64,000 nt of DNA from JBBCJT01 sp037190665 (GTDB lineage Bacteria; Pseudomonadota; Alphaproteobacteria; Acetobacterales; Acetobacteraceae), in assembly GCA_037190665.1 (NCBI GenBank), contig JBBCJT010000015.1, positions 114,014-178,013 of the forward strand, in the 5' to 3' direction. This document shows positions 8,687 through 17,417 of this stretch, piece by piece. Made by a program: the position numbers and the translations under genes. The notes beneath the pieces were generated by a model that saw only the letters and a list, made by a program, of their open reading frames with translations, had not been told where the DNA came from and did no database searches. The first letter of the stretch is position 1. Each line of letters opens with the position of its first letter.

Positions 8687-10421
8687 CGTCATTCCCGCGC
8701 CGGATGCCATGTCGCGGCGCGTCGCGCTGGCCATCTGGGCTGCCTGGGACTTCCCCGTGAATATCGTCGGCGAGGGCATGGCGCACATGGTCGCCATGCT
8801 GGTGGAAGGCGCGGCCGAGAGCGGGCGCGTGGTGGTCCGCGTCTGCGTCCGCCCGGACAACGTTGTAGGCATGCGCCGCCTGCTCGCCGAACTGCGCGCC
8901 ACCGAGCGGACGGACTGGACGCTGCATGTGATCGAGGACGTCGCGGATAAGGACGCGGCGGCAGCGCCCGTGCCGGAGTGTGAGGCCGCGCCGGAGGAAC
9001 CGCCGCTCGCCGCGCGGCTGCTGGCGATGCCGGACCGGCGCGTCGGCCGCCTGCTGTTCCTCGCGGGGGCCGCGTCGCTGCCGCTCATCCTGCTACGCGC
9101 GCTGCTCAGGCCGCTCTGGCGCTTCGCTTGGTCGCATGGTCTGCGCGTCAGCATGGCCGCGCTGCGCGACCCCGTCGGCGCGGCGCCCGAGATCACTCCG
9201 CAGTTGCGCCGCCTGCCGCTTCCGGGGATGCGGCGGCTGGGGGATGCGCTGCTCGCCTGGTCCGTGTGCCGCCGTTCCGCGGTCGTAGATGCGGACATCC
9301 CCGTGGCGCAGGCTCCGCCGGACGAGGAACCGGCGATCCCGGCCGCCGCTCCCCCCGAGCCTGTCTGGCAGGTCGCGGGCATCGGGCCGGGCGAGGTCGA
9401 TGCCTGGCTCAGCCTGATGGCCGATCTCGTCGTGCCGCGCAGCGTCGAGGGCCGGCGTGCCATGCTGGTGCCCGATGCGCTTGCGATGGATTTCAGCGCG
9501 GGCTGGGGCCCAGGTAGTCTCAGCGAGATGGGCCCGATCCGCGCCGGCTACCCTGCGTCGATGGGCAACGCGTCACGCTGCGATGCGGTGCTCACCTTCT
9601 CCGAGCATGTCGCGCGCCGCCACGTCGTGGATGGCTTCGGGATCGAGGCGGCGAAGATCCGTATCGTACCGCACGCCCCGCCCGACGTGCGCCACACTCT
9701 GCCCTTCCTACAACCCGGCCGGCGCCGCAGCGCGGCGACGCGGCGGGCGGCCGCGGATATGCTTCGCAGCCACGCTGCCGCGCGCGGGTGGGACTACCTG
9801 GCGGGGTTCCCCTTCGAGCACACGACCTACATCGCCGTCTCCACCCAGGAGAGACCGAGTAAGAACCTGCCGGTGGTGATCGAGGCGCTGCGCATCCTGG
9901 TCCAGGAGAGGTGGCGCGACTTGAAGTTGCTGATGACGACGGTCGTCACGCACCAGGCCGACACACCGCACCGCCGCCTGCACGGCTTGTTGCTCGAACA
10001 TGGGCTCGGGCTCGACGCGGTCTCCATGCCGCGGCTGCCGACAGCGGTGCACGCGGCCTTCTACCACGCCGCGGCGGTCACCATTCACCCTTCGTTTTTC
10101 GAGGGCGGCGACGCGCCCTTCCCATTCTCCGAATCGGTTGGCGTGAGCACGCCCTGCCTGGTTGCGCGCGGGCCGCACACGGAGGAGCTGCTTGCCCGGC
10201 AGCCCGACCTGGCGCCCTTCGTCTTCGACGGCTACGATGCGCGGAGCCTTGTGGATCTCATCGAGGATACGGTGGCGCGGCGCGACGCCGTCCTCGACGT
10301 GCAGGAGGAAATCCATGCTCGGTTACGCCGGCGCCGCTGGGCCGACGTGACGGAGGAATACGCCGCGGCCGCCACCGGCATTCCGTTGGTGCCGGTGCGC
10401 CGCCTCACCCCGCCAGCTTGA
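8679..10421 (+). CDS. Family 4-type glycosyltransferase, second of a tandem paralogous pair
   Basis: 580 residues. Closely parallels the previous protein throughout: WDFPVNIVGEG near the N-terminus, a hydrophobic helix followed by LRPLWRFAWSHGLR, STQERPSKN, and a donor-site motif FFEGGDAPFPFSES. A Pro/Ala/Glu-rich insert near residues 205-230 distinguishes it. The divergence is large enough for the two to use different donors or acceptors in one glycan. It is translationally coupled to the upstream gene. Its last 17 bp overlap the convergent FkbM gene at 10405. Confidence 0.75.
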   Translation: MPDVIPAPDAMSRRVALAIWAAWDFPVNIVGEGMAHMVAMLVEGAAESGRVVVRVCVRPDNVVGMRRLLAELRATERTDWTLHVIEDVADKDAAAAPVPECEAAPEEPPLAARLLAMPDRRVGRLLFLAGAASLPLILLRALLRPLWRFAWSHGLRVSMAALRDPVGAAPEITPQLRRLPLPGMRRLGDALLAWSVCRRSAVVDADIPVAQAPPDEEPAIPAAAPPEPVWQVAGIGPGEVDAWLSLMADLVVPRSVEGRRAMLVPDALAMDFSAGWGPGSLSEMGPIRAGYPASMGNASRCDAVLTFSEHVARRHVVDGFGIEAAKIRIVPHAPPDVRHTLPFLQPGRRRSAATRRAAADMLRSHAAARGWDYLAGFPFEHTTYIAVSTQERPSKNLPVVIEALRILVQERWRDLKLLMTTVVTHQADTPHRRLHGLLLEHGLGLDAVSMPRLPTAVHAAFYHAAAVTIHPSFFEGGDAPFPFSESVGVSTPCLVARGPHTEELLARQPDLAPFVFDGYDARSLVDLIEDTVARRDAVLDVQEEIHARLRRRRWADVTEEYAAAATGIPLVPVRRLTPPA

Positions 10422-11652
10422 GCCGGGGCCAACGCTGCGGCGCGTGGCGCAGCATCAGCAGGTTCAGGGAGAGGACCGCGTCGAGCCCCGCCCCGCGCAG
10501 CGGGCGGATGGTGCCCTCCGGTTCCACGATCTCCCACGGCGTGAAGCCGACGACGCGGAAGGCGCCGATCCAGTCGTCCACCGCGATCCCCGCGCGCTTG
10601 AGATGGGAGGGCCCGAACTCCACGACCAGCGCGATGTCGGGGGAGTCCGCGATTACACGCGACATGCCCGCCAGCGCGTCGAGTTCCACCCCCTCCACGT
10701 CGATCTTCGCCACGGCCACCCGGGTGCCGGGCACGATGAGGCTGTCGAGCCGGCGAACCGGCACCTGGATCGCGCCTGTCCCGTCCTCGAGCGGGACGAG
10801 CGAACTGTTCATCGTGCCCGTATGGGTCGAGAGCGTGGCGGTGCCATCCTCCCGCCCGACGGCGCAGGCTTCCACCGTCACCAGCGCCTGCATGTTGTTG
10901 AGCACGACGGTCTGCCGCAGCAGCGCCGCGAGGCGCGGCGTCGGCTCGATCGCAACGACCTGCCCGCCTGGCAGCACGGCATGCGCCATGACGACGGTCA
11001 GGATCCCGATATGCGCGCCCGCATCCACGCAGAGATCGCCCTGCGTCAGCAGGGATTGCAGCACGATGCGCGTGCCGGCCTCATGCATGCCGCCCGCGTC
11101 CATCATGCCGGCAAGCAGCGCGAGATCCTCGACCGGGTGCAGCAGCCAGCCCCAGGGCGTGCGGGACAGCACCTCCGTCCCCAGCGGAACGCAGCGCGTG
11201 AGCGGATGAAGCACCGCCTCCATCCCGGCAAGGCGGGCGCCGAGCGCGTCGGCCTGGCCGCCAAGCAGGTCGAAGCGCGCGGCCAGTCGGCCCTCCATCC
11301 CGGCAAGGCGGGCGCCGAGCGCATCGGACTGGCCGCCAAGCAGGTCGAAGCGCGCGGCCAGCCGGCCCTCCATCCCGGCAAGGCGGGTGCCGAGCGCGTC
11401 GGCCTGGCCGCTGAGCAGGTCGAAGCGTGCGACCAGCAGACCCTCCAGCGCGTCGAGCCGGGCGGCAACGGAGTCGAGTCGGGTGACAACGGAGGCGGCG
11501 ACGGCGTCGAGTTGATGCGCCGCCGCATCCTGCCGCGTCGACAGTTGCGACTGGTCTTGCCGGCGGAAGATGCGCAGAACCGGGGCGGCAAGCCGGCGCA
11601 ATGGGCCGACCGCCACGCTGCGACGCTCGTCTCGACTGCCGGGAGGGGCCAT
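10405..11652 (-). CDS. FkbM-family SAM methyltransferase with repetitive N-terminal coiled coil
   Basis: 415 residues. The C-terminal ~230 residues carry FkbM-family signatures: a SAM-binding CVDAGAHIGILT, then VVAIEPTP, KIDVEGVELDAL and VVEFGP. The family usually O-methylates sugars or polyketides; in this cluster the likely substrate is a surface glycan. The N-terminal ~170 residues are unusual. Three near-perfect 25-residue repeats (ARFDLLGGQADALGARLAGM type) follow a longer, looser Leu/Ala-periodic region. They predict a coiled coil that could set oligomer length or hold the enzyme to an assembly. It is convergent with the glycosyltransferases and overlaps the last by 17 bp. Confidence 0.85.
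   Translation of the reverse strand: MAPPGSRDERRSVAVGPLRRLAAPVLRIFRRQDQSQLSTRQDAAAHQLDAVAASVVTRLDSVAARLDALEGLLVARFDLLSGQADALGTRLAGMEGRLAARFDLLGGQSDALGARLAGMEGRLAARFDLLGGQADALGARLAGMEAVLHPLTRCVPLGTEVLSRTPWGWLLHPVEDLALLAGMMDAGGMHEAGTRIVLQSLLTQGDLCVDAGAHIGILTVVMAHAVLPGGQVVAIEPTPRLAALLRQTVVLNNMQALVTVEACAVGREDGTATLSTHTGTMNSSLVPLEDGTGAIQVPVRRLDSLIVPGTRVAVAKIDVEGVELDALAGMSRVIADSPDIALVVEFGPSHLKRAGIAVDDWIGAFRVVGFTPWEIVEPEGTIRPLRGAGLDAVLSLNLLMLRHAPQRWPRLKLAG
11221..11445. repeat. Three 75-bp tandem repeats inside the FkbM gene
   Basis: The string CATCCCGGCAAGGCGG recurs at 11221, 11296 and 11371, exactly 75 bp apart. The copies differ by only a few substitutions. Each unit encodes 25 residues, so copy-number change would keep the frame and lengthen or shorten the coiled coil. 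Confidence 0.9.
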
Positions 11653-12199
11653 CCGATGGAATCCGTGCGTTTTAAGAGGGGGGACGGATCTTGCCAGTGC
11701 TCCTGCATCGTGTCAGCCGTCGCCCCCCGCGGACGCCGGGCCGCGTCGTGCAGCGTTGCATGCCGTACATCCACCGCTCGACTTGGCTCAGGTGGCACGG
11801 GCCGATATCGTCGTGGTACTCCGATACGCGTAACGCGTGCTGGCGCATGGCTTGGAGGACATTGGCGGCCCTGAGGGAGGCACGGCTGATCGCGATCCTG
11901 GCGCGTTTCCCGTCGGGCAAGTCGCCGCGCCATCCGGCGTCGGTCGTCCGGCATCCAGACGGGGCGATGCGTCGCCGATCGCCCGGTTCGGCTTCCGCAG
12001 GCAGGTCCTGGGCACCGGCATCCCGCACGGGGTCGGTGCCTGCGAGCTGTGCACGGGCGCCGGCCGGAACCGCGCCGCGGCTTGGCTCGCCTGCTAAGGC
12101 CGGGCCGACGCGCACGGCGCCTGCCTGGAATGACGCGGGGTTTGCACGTCAATCGCCGGACGCCGGCCGACCGACGGCGCGGAGGGGGAGGACCGGATC
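11653..12199. other. Divergent intergenic region, no supported gene
   Basis: It lies between the starts of the FkbM gene (minus) and the acetyltransferase gene (plus), so it should hold promoters for both. Open frames exist on both strands (for example 11672-12115 minus), but none has a recognisable domain or a clear ribosome site. Decayed coding sequence cannot be excluded. GGAGGGGGAGGA at about 12181-12192 is the ribosome site of the next gene. Confidence 0.4.
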
Positions 12200-12841
12200 A
12201 TGCGGATCGTCGTTATCGGCGCCGGTGGGCACGCCAAGGTCGTACTGGAGGCGATCCGCGCCGCGGGCGGGTCCGATGTCGTCGGGCTGATCGATCCGGC
12301 GCCGTCCGCGGCGTCGGTGCTCGGCACGCCCGTGCTTGGCGGGGACGAGATGATCCCCGTGCTGCGGCGCGAGGGCGTAGAGCAGGCTGTCGTCGCGCTC
12401 GGCTCCAACCGGCTCCGCCAACGCATCGGCGAGGAACTGCGGGCGATGGCCTACGCGCTGCCTTCGGTCGTCCATCCCTCCGCGCTCGTTTCGCCCAGCG
12501 CACGGATCGGCGCAGGGGTGGTAGTGATGGCGCGCGCCGTCATCGGGACGGAGACCGGGATCGGAGACTTCGCGATCGTCAACACCGGCGCGGTGCTGGA
12601 CCACGACAACCTGCTCGGCGTGGCGGCGCATGTGGCACCGGGCTGCGCGCTAGCGGGCGTGGTACACGTGGGTGAGCGCAGCCTGGTCGGCGTCGGCTCC
12701 GCGGTGCGGCCCGGCATCCGGATCGGGACGGACGTCACGATCGGCGCCGGCTCTGCCGTGGTGGCCGACGTGCCGGATGGCGCGCGCGTGGGTGGCGCTC
12801 CGGCGCGCCCGCTACGCCCGGCTGGCGCGCCCAGGGCATGA
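12200..12841 (+). CDS. NeuD/PglD/PerB-type sugar O/N-acyltransferase
   Basis: 213 residues. The N-terminal Rossmann-like domain (VVIGAGGHAKVVLEA) binds the nucleotide-sugar. The C-terminal left-handed beta helix has hexapeptide repeats (VVHPSALVS, ARIGAGVV, AVIGTETGIG, HVAPGCALAG). The His in GAVLDHDN aligns by pattern with the catalytic base of PglD. The family acetylates 4-amino sugars with acetyl-CoA. An aminotransferase resembling GDP-perosamine synthase follows, so acetylation of perosamine or another 4-amino-4,6-dideoxysugar is the natural reading. A strong purine-rich ribosome site lies 8-19 bases upstream. Confidence 0.85.
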   Translation: MRIVVIGAGGHAKVVLEAIRAAGGSDVVGLIDPAPSAASVLGTPVLGGDEMIPVLRREGVEQAVVALGSNRLRQRIGEELRAMAYALPSVVHPSALVSPSARIGAGVVVMARAVIGTETGIGDFAIVNTGAVLDHDNLLGVAAHVAPGCALAGVVHVGERSLVGVGSAVRPGIRIGTDVTIGAGSAVVADVPDGARVGGAPARPLRPAGAPRA

Positions 12842-12947
12842 CGCCATCGTCGCCCTCCGCTATTGCCGCGCCCCGGATACTGTGGATATCAAACCCCCGA
12901 AGTCGGGACGCCACTGGGTGCCAACTCCTTCGCATGAAGGCTGATCG

Positions 12948-14084
12948 ATGAATAACAAGGCCACTGAATCCGCCGAGGCCGCGCCGCCCTTCCTGCCCGT
13001 CTACCAGCCCGACCTGTCAGGCAACGAGCGCGCCTACGTGCTCGATGCAATGGACAGCACCTGGATCTCCTCCCGCGGGACCTATCTCGATCGCTTCGAG
13101 GCGGCCTTCGCAAAGCTGGTCGGTACGTTGCACGTCAGCGCCGTCTGCAACGGCACGGTCGCGCTGCACTTGTCGCTGCACTGCCTGGACCTGCAGCCGG
13201 GAGACGAGGTGATCGTCCCCTCCTTCACCTACATCGCGTCCGTCAACGCGATCGTGCAGGCGGGCGGCGTGCCGGTCTTCGCGGAGGTCGCGGCGGGCGA
13301 CTGGCTGCTCGACCCCGATGCGATCGGCCCGCTCATCACGCCGCGCACGCGGGCGATCATGCCGGTGCATCTCTACGGCGCCGTCTGCGACATGGACCGC
13401 ATCGAAGCGATCGCGCGCGAGCATCGGCTCGCGATCATAGAGGATTGCGCGGAGGCGCTCGGCAGTACTTGGCGCGGACGGCATGTCGGTAGCTGGTCGG
13501 CTGCCGCGGCCTTCAGCTTCTTCGGCAACAAGACGATCACTACCGGGGAGGGCGGCATGGTCATCGCGCGCGATGCGGCCATGCTGCGCAAGCTGCAGAT
13601 CGCCAAAGGCCAGGGCATGGATCCGGATCGGCGCTACTGGCACGCCACGATGGGCTTCAACTACCGCATGACGAACATCGCTGCCGCGATCGGTCTCGGC
13701 CAGATCGAACGGTTCGACTCCATTCTCGCGCGAAAGCGCGCCATCGCTGCGCGCTACCGGCGGAACCTCCGCAACCAGCCCTTCTCGTTCCAGGAGCAGA
13801 AGCCGGAGGTGTTCAACTCCGAGTGGCTGGTCAGCCTGCTGATGCCTTCCGGCACCGATCGGGAGGCTGTGATGAAGCGCCTTGCCACCGCGCGGATCGA
13901 GACACGGCCACTGTTCTATTGCGCGCATCACATGCCGCACCACGCGCGCCCCGAACTCGCCCTGCCGGTGTCCGAGGACATCGCGGCGCGCGGTATCAGC
14001 CTGCCGAGCTACCCGACGCTGACCGATGCCGACGTGGACCGCGTGAGCGAGGCGCTGATCCGCGCCGTGCGAGCGGGCGGATAG
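12948..14084 (+). CDS. DegT/DnrJ/EryC1-family aminotransferase, GDP-perosamine synthase-like
   Basis: 378 residues, full length for the family. The PLP Lys is in FFGNKTITTGEGG (K195) and the pyridine-ring Asp in IIEDCAEA (D166). MDSTWISSRG, NGTVALHLSL and GMDPDRRYWHATMGFNYRMTN resemble what I remember of Caulobacter PerA, which makes GDP-perosamine from GDP-4-keto-6-deoxymannose and glutamate. No GDP-mannose 4,6-dehydratase is in this window, so the substrate must be made elsewhere, or the enzyme uses another 4-keto sugar. Together with the preceding acetyltransferase it would give an N-acetylated 4-amino sugar. Confidence 0.85.
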   Translation: MNNKATESAEAAPPFLPVYQPDLSGNERAYVLDAMDSTWISSRGTYLDRFEAAFAKLVGTLHVSAVCNGTVALHLSLHCLDLQPGDEVIVPSFTYIASVNAIVQAGGVPVFAEVAAGDWLLDPDAIGPLITPRTRAIMPVHLYGAVCDMDRIEAIAREHRLAIIEDCAEALGSTWRGRHVGSWSAAAAFSFFGNKTITTGEGGMVIARDAAMLRKLQIAKGQGMDPDRRYWHATMGFNYRMTNIAAAIGLGQIERFDSILARKRAIAARYRRNLRNQPFSFQEQKPEVFNSEWLVSLLMPSGTDREAVMKRLATARIETRPLFYCAHHMPHHARPELALPVSEDIAARGISLPSYPTLTDADVDRVSEALIRAVRAGG

Positions 14085-14211
14085 ACCGTTTGAGAGTGCC
14101 GGGGCCGGACACTGAGCAATGCGCCGTTTGGCGCGTTCTCGAACGGCCTCGGAGAGCCGCCCGTTACCGCCCGACGCTACGGTCGCCACCTTGCCTCGGA
14201 GAACGACCTGG

Positions 14212-15075
14212 ATGAGATACAACTGTACGCTGAACCTCGAACACTTCTCCGACCCCGCCTTCGCCGCATTGACGAGGCACATATTTCCGCACCTTGCGGC
14301 AGCCTACATCGACTACCCGAAAGGCAACGAGGCGGCCAAGGTGTGGGAGATCACCCAGGCGGTACGCGGCCTTGCCGATTTCGGCGCGCTGAGGCCAGGA
14401 GCCGAGATCCTCGGCGTCGCCGCAGGGTACGAGCACACCGTCTTCTACCTCACCAATTTCGTTCGTCGCGTGTTCTCGACCGACCTTTACGAGGTGGATG
14501 GGCTGTGGAAGGAGGCGAACGCGGCGATGCTGGTCAACCCGGCACGCTTTGCCACGCCGGGCATGACGTGGAAGCCGAATCGCCTTGTCGTGCAGCACAT
14601 GGACGCGCTCGATCTACGCTACGAGGACGAGAGTTTCGACGGCATTTTCTCCTCTGGCTCAATCGAACACTTCGGCACCCTAGACAACGTCGCTCGTGCC
14701 GCGGCCGAAATGTCCCGCGTGCTCAAGCCTGGCGGGGTACTGGTTCTTTCAACCGAGTTCCGCATTCACGGTCCTGACAGCCAGATCGGCATTCCCGGTG
14801 CCATCCTCTTCACCGATGCGATGTTGCTCGAGCAGATCGTCGCGGCGTCCGGCCTCGATCTGGCCGACAACCCCGACTTCAGTGTCAGCGAAAGCACGTC
14901 CAGCTGCGCCTATCCGCTGGCGGAGGTGCTGCGGAGCGGCATCCGGCCGCGCTCGATCGCGCTGACGCATGATGACTTTGCGTGGACCTCGGTGTCGCTG
15001 TGCCTGATCAAGCGAAGCCCGACGGGTGCAGGCCACGTCGCTCCGACCGCCCGGCCGGCAACCGAACCGGAATAG
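14212..15075 (+). CDS. SAM-dependent methyltransferase (type 11-like)
   Basis: 287 residues from the ATG at 14212; an in-frame ATG at 14119 would add 31 residues of poor composition. The Rossmann methyltransferase signs are AEILGVAAGYEH (SAM loop), FSTDLYEVD, FDGIFSSGSIEHFG and a post-motif LKPGGVLVLSTEF. Small-molecule or glycan methylation is expected, but the acceptor is unknown. It sits between the aminotransferase and the UDP-L-FucNAc genes in the same orientation, which argues for a role in modifying the same glycan. Confidence 0.75.
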   Translation: MRYNCTLNLEHFSDPAFAALTRHIFPHLAAAYIDYPKGNEAAKVWEITQAVRGLADFGALRPGAEILGVAAGYEHTVFYLTNFVRRVFSTDLYEVDGLWKEANAAMLVNPARFATPGMTWKPNRLVVQHMDALDLRYEDESFDGIFSSGSIEHFGTLDNVARAAAEMSRVLKPGGVLVLSTEFRIHGPDSQIGIPGAILFTDAMLLEQIVAASGLDLADNPDFSVSESTSSCAYPLAEVLRSGIRPRSIALTHDDFAWTSVSLCLIKRSPTGAGHVAPTARPATEPE

Positions 15076-15231
15076 GTCCGGGGGGATTGCCCTCCGGCTT
15101 CCCAATTTGAGTGGCCATCCAGGCGCTTGCAGGACGGCCGGCTCGCATCCGCGCTCGGTGCACTGTCCTCGCGCGTTGCCGAATGTCCGTCGGTCGATCA
15201 CAATCGCGTAAATCTTAAGGTATGCGTTCGA

Positions 15232-16284
15232 ATGCGGCCGCCGTTCAGCAACAAGACGCTTCTGATCACCGGAGGGACCGGCTCCTTCGGAAACGCAGTG
15301 ATCAAGCGCTTCCTCCGGACAGACATCGCCGAGATCCGGGTCTTCAGCCGGGATGAGAAGAAGCAGGATGACATGCGCAAGCGTTACAACGACGCGAAGC
15401 TGCAATTTTATATCGGCGACGTGTGCGATGCCCACAGCTTGACCGCCGCGATGCGCGGCGTCGACTACGTCTTCCACGCTGCGGCCCTCAAGCAGGTACC
15501 GTCGTGCGAATTCCACCCGATGCAGGCGGTTCGAACGAACATCTTGGGCGGCGAGAATGTTCTCGAAACCGCGATTGCCGCAGGCGTAAAGCGCGTGGTG
15601 TGCCTGAGCACCGACAAGGCGGTTTACCCAATCAATGCGATGGGCATCAGCAAGGCCATGATGGAAAAGGTCATGGTGGCCTCGAGCCGCAACCTCAAAG
15701 GCACAGACACCGTGATCTGTGGCACGCGCTACGGCAATGTGATGGCCTCTCGCGGGTCGGTGATCCCGCTGTTTGTGCAGCAGGTCCTCGATGGCCGCGA
15801 CATCACGATCACCGACCCGAACATGACGCGATTCATGATGACGCTGTCGGACGCGATCGACCTAGTCCTCTATGCCTTCGAGCATGGGCAGAACGGCGAC
15901 ATCTTCGTCCAGAAGGCGCCTGCCGCGACCATGGAAGTCCTGAGCCAAGCCATCTTGGATCTCATGGGGAAAAAGGACCACCCGATCGCCATCATCGGCT
16001 CCCGGCACGGCGAGAAGCTCTACGAGTCGCTGCTCAGCAAGGAGGAGCTTGCCAGGGTAGCAGACCTCGGCGGCTACTTCCGCGTGATGCCGGACGGACG
16101 CGACCTGAACTACGCGAAGTTTGTCGATGAAGGCGAAAGCCATATCACACAGGCCTTGCACAGCGAGGAATACAACTCACACAACACCACGCGTTTGGAT
16201 GTGGATGGGATGAAGAAACTGCTGCTGCGGCTCGAGTTCATGCAGAAGGTCGCCTGCGGTGAGCCGGCCGTCCTGGAAGGCTGA
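15232..16284 (+). CDS. fnlA: UDP-N-acetylglucosamine 4,6-dehydratase/5-epimerase, CapE/FnlA/WbjB type
   Basis: 350 residues from the ATG at 15232. It is an extended SDR with LLITGGTGSFGN for the dinucleotide, HAAALKQVPSCE, and STDKAVYPINAMGISKAMMEK. The Met in place of the usual catalytic Tyr of YxxxK is typical of CapE, and RYGNVMASRGSVIP is family-specific. It converts UDP-GlcNAc to UDP-2-acetamido-2,6-dideoxy-beta-L-arabino-4-hexulose, the first step to UDP-L-FucNAc. The two genes that follow encode steps two and three, separated by 3 and 2 bp, so this is a compact operon. Confidence 0.9.
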   Translation: MRPPFSNKTLLITGGTGSFGNAVIKRFLRTDIAEIRVFSRDEKKQDDMRKRYNDAKLQFYIGDVCDAHSLTAAMRGVDYVFHAAALKQVPSCEFHPMQAVRTNILGGENVLETAIAAGVKRVVCLSTDKAVYPINAMGISKAMMEKVMVASSRNLKGTDTVICGTRYGNVMASRGSVIPLFVQQVLDGRDITITDPNMTRFMMTLSDAIDLVLYAFEHGQNGDIFVQKAPAATMEVLSQAILDLMGKKDHPIAIIGSRHGEKLYESLLSKEELARVADLGGYFRVMPDGRDLNYAKFVDEGESHITQALHSEEYNSHNTTRLDVDGMKKLLLRLEFMQKVACGEPAVLEG

Positions 16285-16287
16285 ATC

Positions 16288-17415
16288 GTGAAGGTACTGA
16301 TCACCGGTGCCGACGGGTTTATCGGCAAGAACCTCCGCTTGGCTCTCTCCGAACGCGAGGATGTGGAGGTTGTCGCCTACGGATCCGGCAACAGCGTCTC
16401 GCAGCTGCCGGAGATATTGCGCGGCGTGGACTTCGTCTTCCATCTCGCCGGGGTGAACCGGCCGAAGGAGCCGAAGGACTTCACCTCAGGCAACTTCGAA
16501 CTCACCCAGATTTTGTGCGATGCCGTTACCCGGGAAATCGCAGCGACCGGCAAGAAGATTCCCTTTGTCCTGCCCTCGTCCATCCAGGCCGATCGGAACA
16601 ATCCCTACGGGCAAAGCAAGCGCGGCGCGGAGCAGGCCGTCTTCGCCGCGGCCAGGGGGCATGGCTTTCCGGCGCATGTCTTTCGCCTGCCAAACGTGTT
16701 CGGCAAGTGGTGCCGCCCGAACTACAACTCGGCGGTGGCCACCTTCTGCCACAACATCGCCCGCGGCCTGCCCATCGAGGTCCACGATGCGGCGGCGCCT
16801 CTGACACTGGTCTACATCGACGATCTCGTCGCTCGATTCATCGAGCTGCTCGACGGGTCCGATGCAGCGGTGAATGCCGCTGGCTTCGCGATCGTGACGC
16901 CTCAGTATTCGACCACCGTGGGCGAGGTGGCGACCCTGATCGGCCGCTTCAAGGAAAGCCGGGGAACGCTGCTGACCGAGCGCGTCGGGACCGGGCTCGT
17001 CAGAGCGCTACATTCCACCTATGTCAGCTACCTGCCCGTGGAGGAGTTCAAGTACAGCGTGCCGCGCCATCAGGATCCGCGCGGCGTCTTCGTGGAGATG
17101 CTCAGGACGCGGGACAGCGGCCAGTTCTCCTACTTCACGGCTCACCCGGGCATCACCCGGGGCGGGCACTACCATCACACCAAGACCGAGAAGTTCCTGG
17201 TCATCAAAGGGCATGCCCGCTTCAAGTTTCGCCACATGCAAACCGGCGAGACCTACGAGCTGACCACCAATGGCAATGACTCCGAGATCGTGGAGACTGT
17301 GCCGGGCTGGACACACGACATCACAAACATCGGGCAGGATGAACTCGTCGTCATGCTATGGGCCAACGAGATTTTTGACCGCGCCAGGCCGGACACATAC
17401 TGGAGTCCAGTCTGA
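16288..17415 (+). CDS. fnlB: CapF/FnlB/WbjC bifunctional epimerase-reductase
   Basis: 375 residues from a GTG start 4 bases after the previous stop. The N-terminal SDR domain (VLITGADGFIGKNL, then HLAGVNRP, then NPYGQSKRGAEQ with YxxxK) is the NADPH-dependent 4-reductase. The C-terminal cupin (GGHYHHTKTEKFLVI) is the 3-epimerase with its His metal ligands. This two-domain order is diagnostic of CapF, which acts on the CapE product to give UDP-N-acetyl-L-talosamine. Its place between capE- and capG-like genes supports the call. Confidence 0.9.
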   Translation: MKVLITGADGFIGKNLRLALSEREDVEVVAYGSGNSVSQLPEILRGVDFVFHLAGVNRPKEPKDFTSGNFELTQILCDAVTREIAATGKKIPFVLPSSIQADRNNPYGQSKRGAEQAVFAAARGHGFPAHVFRLPNVFGKWCRPNYNSAVATFCHNIARGLPIEVHDAAAPLTLVYIDDLVARFIELLDGSDAAVNAAGFAIVTPQYSTTVGEVATLIGRFKESRGTLLTERVGTGLVRALHSTYVSYLPVEEFKYSVPRHQDPRGVFVEMLRTRDSGQFSYFTAHPGITRGGHYHHTKTEKFLVIKGHARFKFRHMQTGETYELTTNGNDSEIVETVPGWTHDITNIGQDELVVMLWANEIFDRARPDTYWSPV

Positions 17416-17417
17416 GT

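Noticed and set aside
10444..11874. Plus-strand frame over the FkbM gene with repeats LHPGKAGAERVGLAAKQVEA
   Set aside because: The apparent protein repeat is only the antisense reading of the 75-bp repeat; the minus strand holds an intact methyltransferase.
11672..12115. Minus-strand frame of 147 codons upstream of the FkbM gene
   Set aside because: A part of it looks protein-like (NVLQAMRQHALRVSEYHDDI), but there is no ribosome site, no family is recognised, and other frames over it are equally open.
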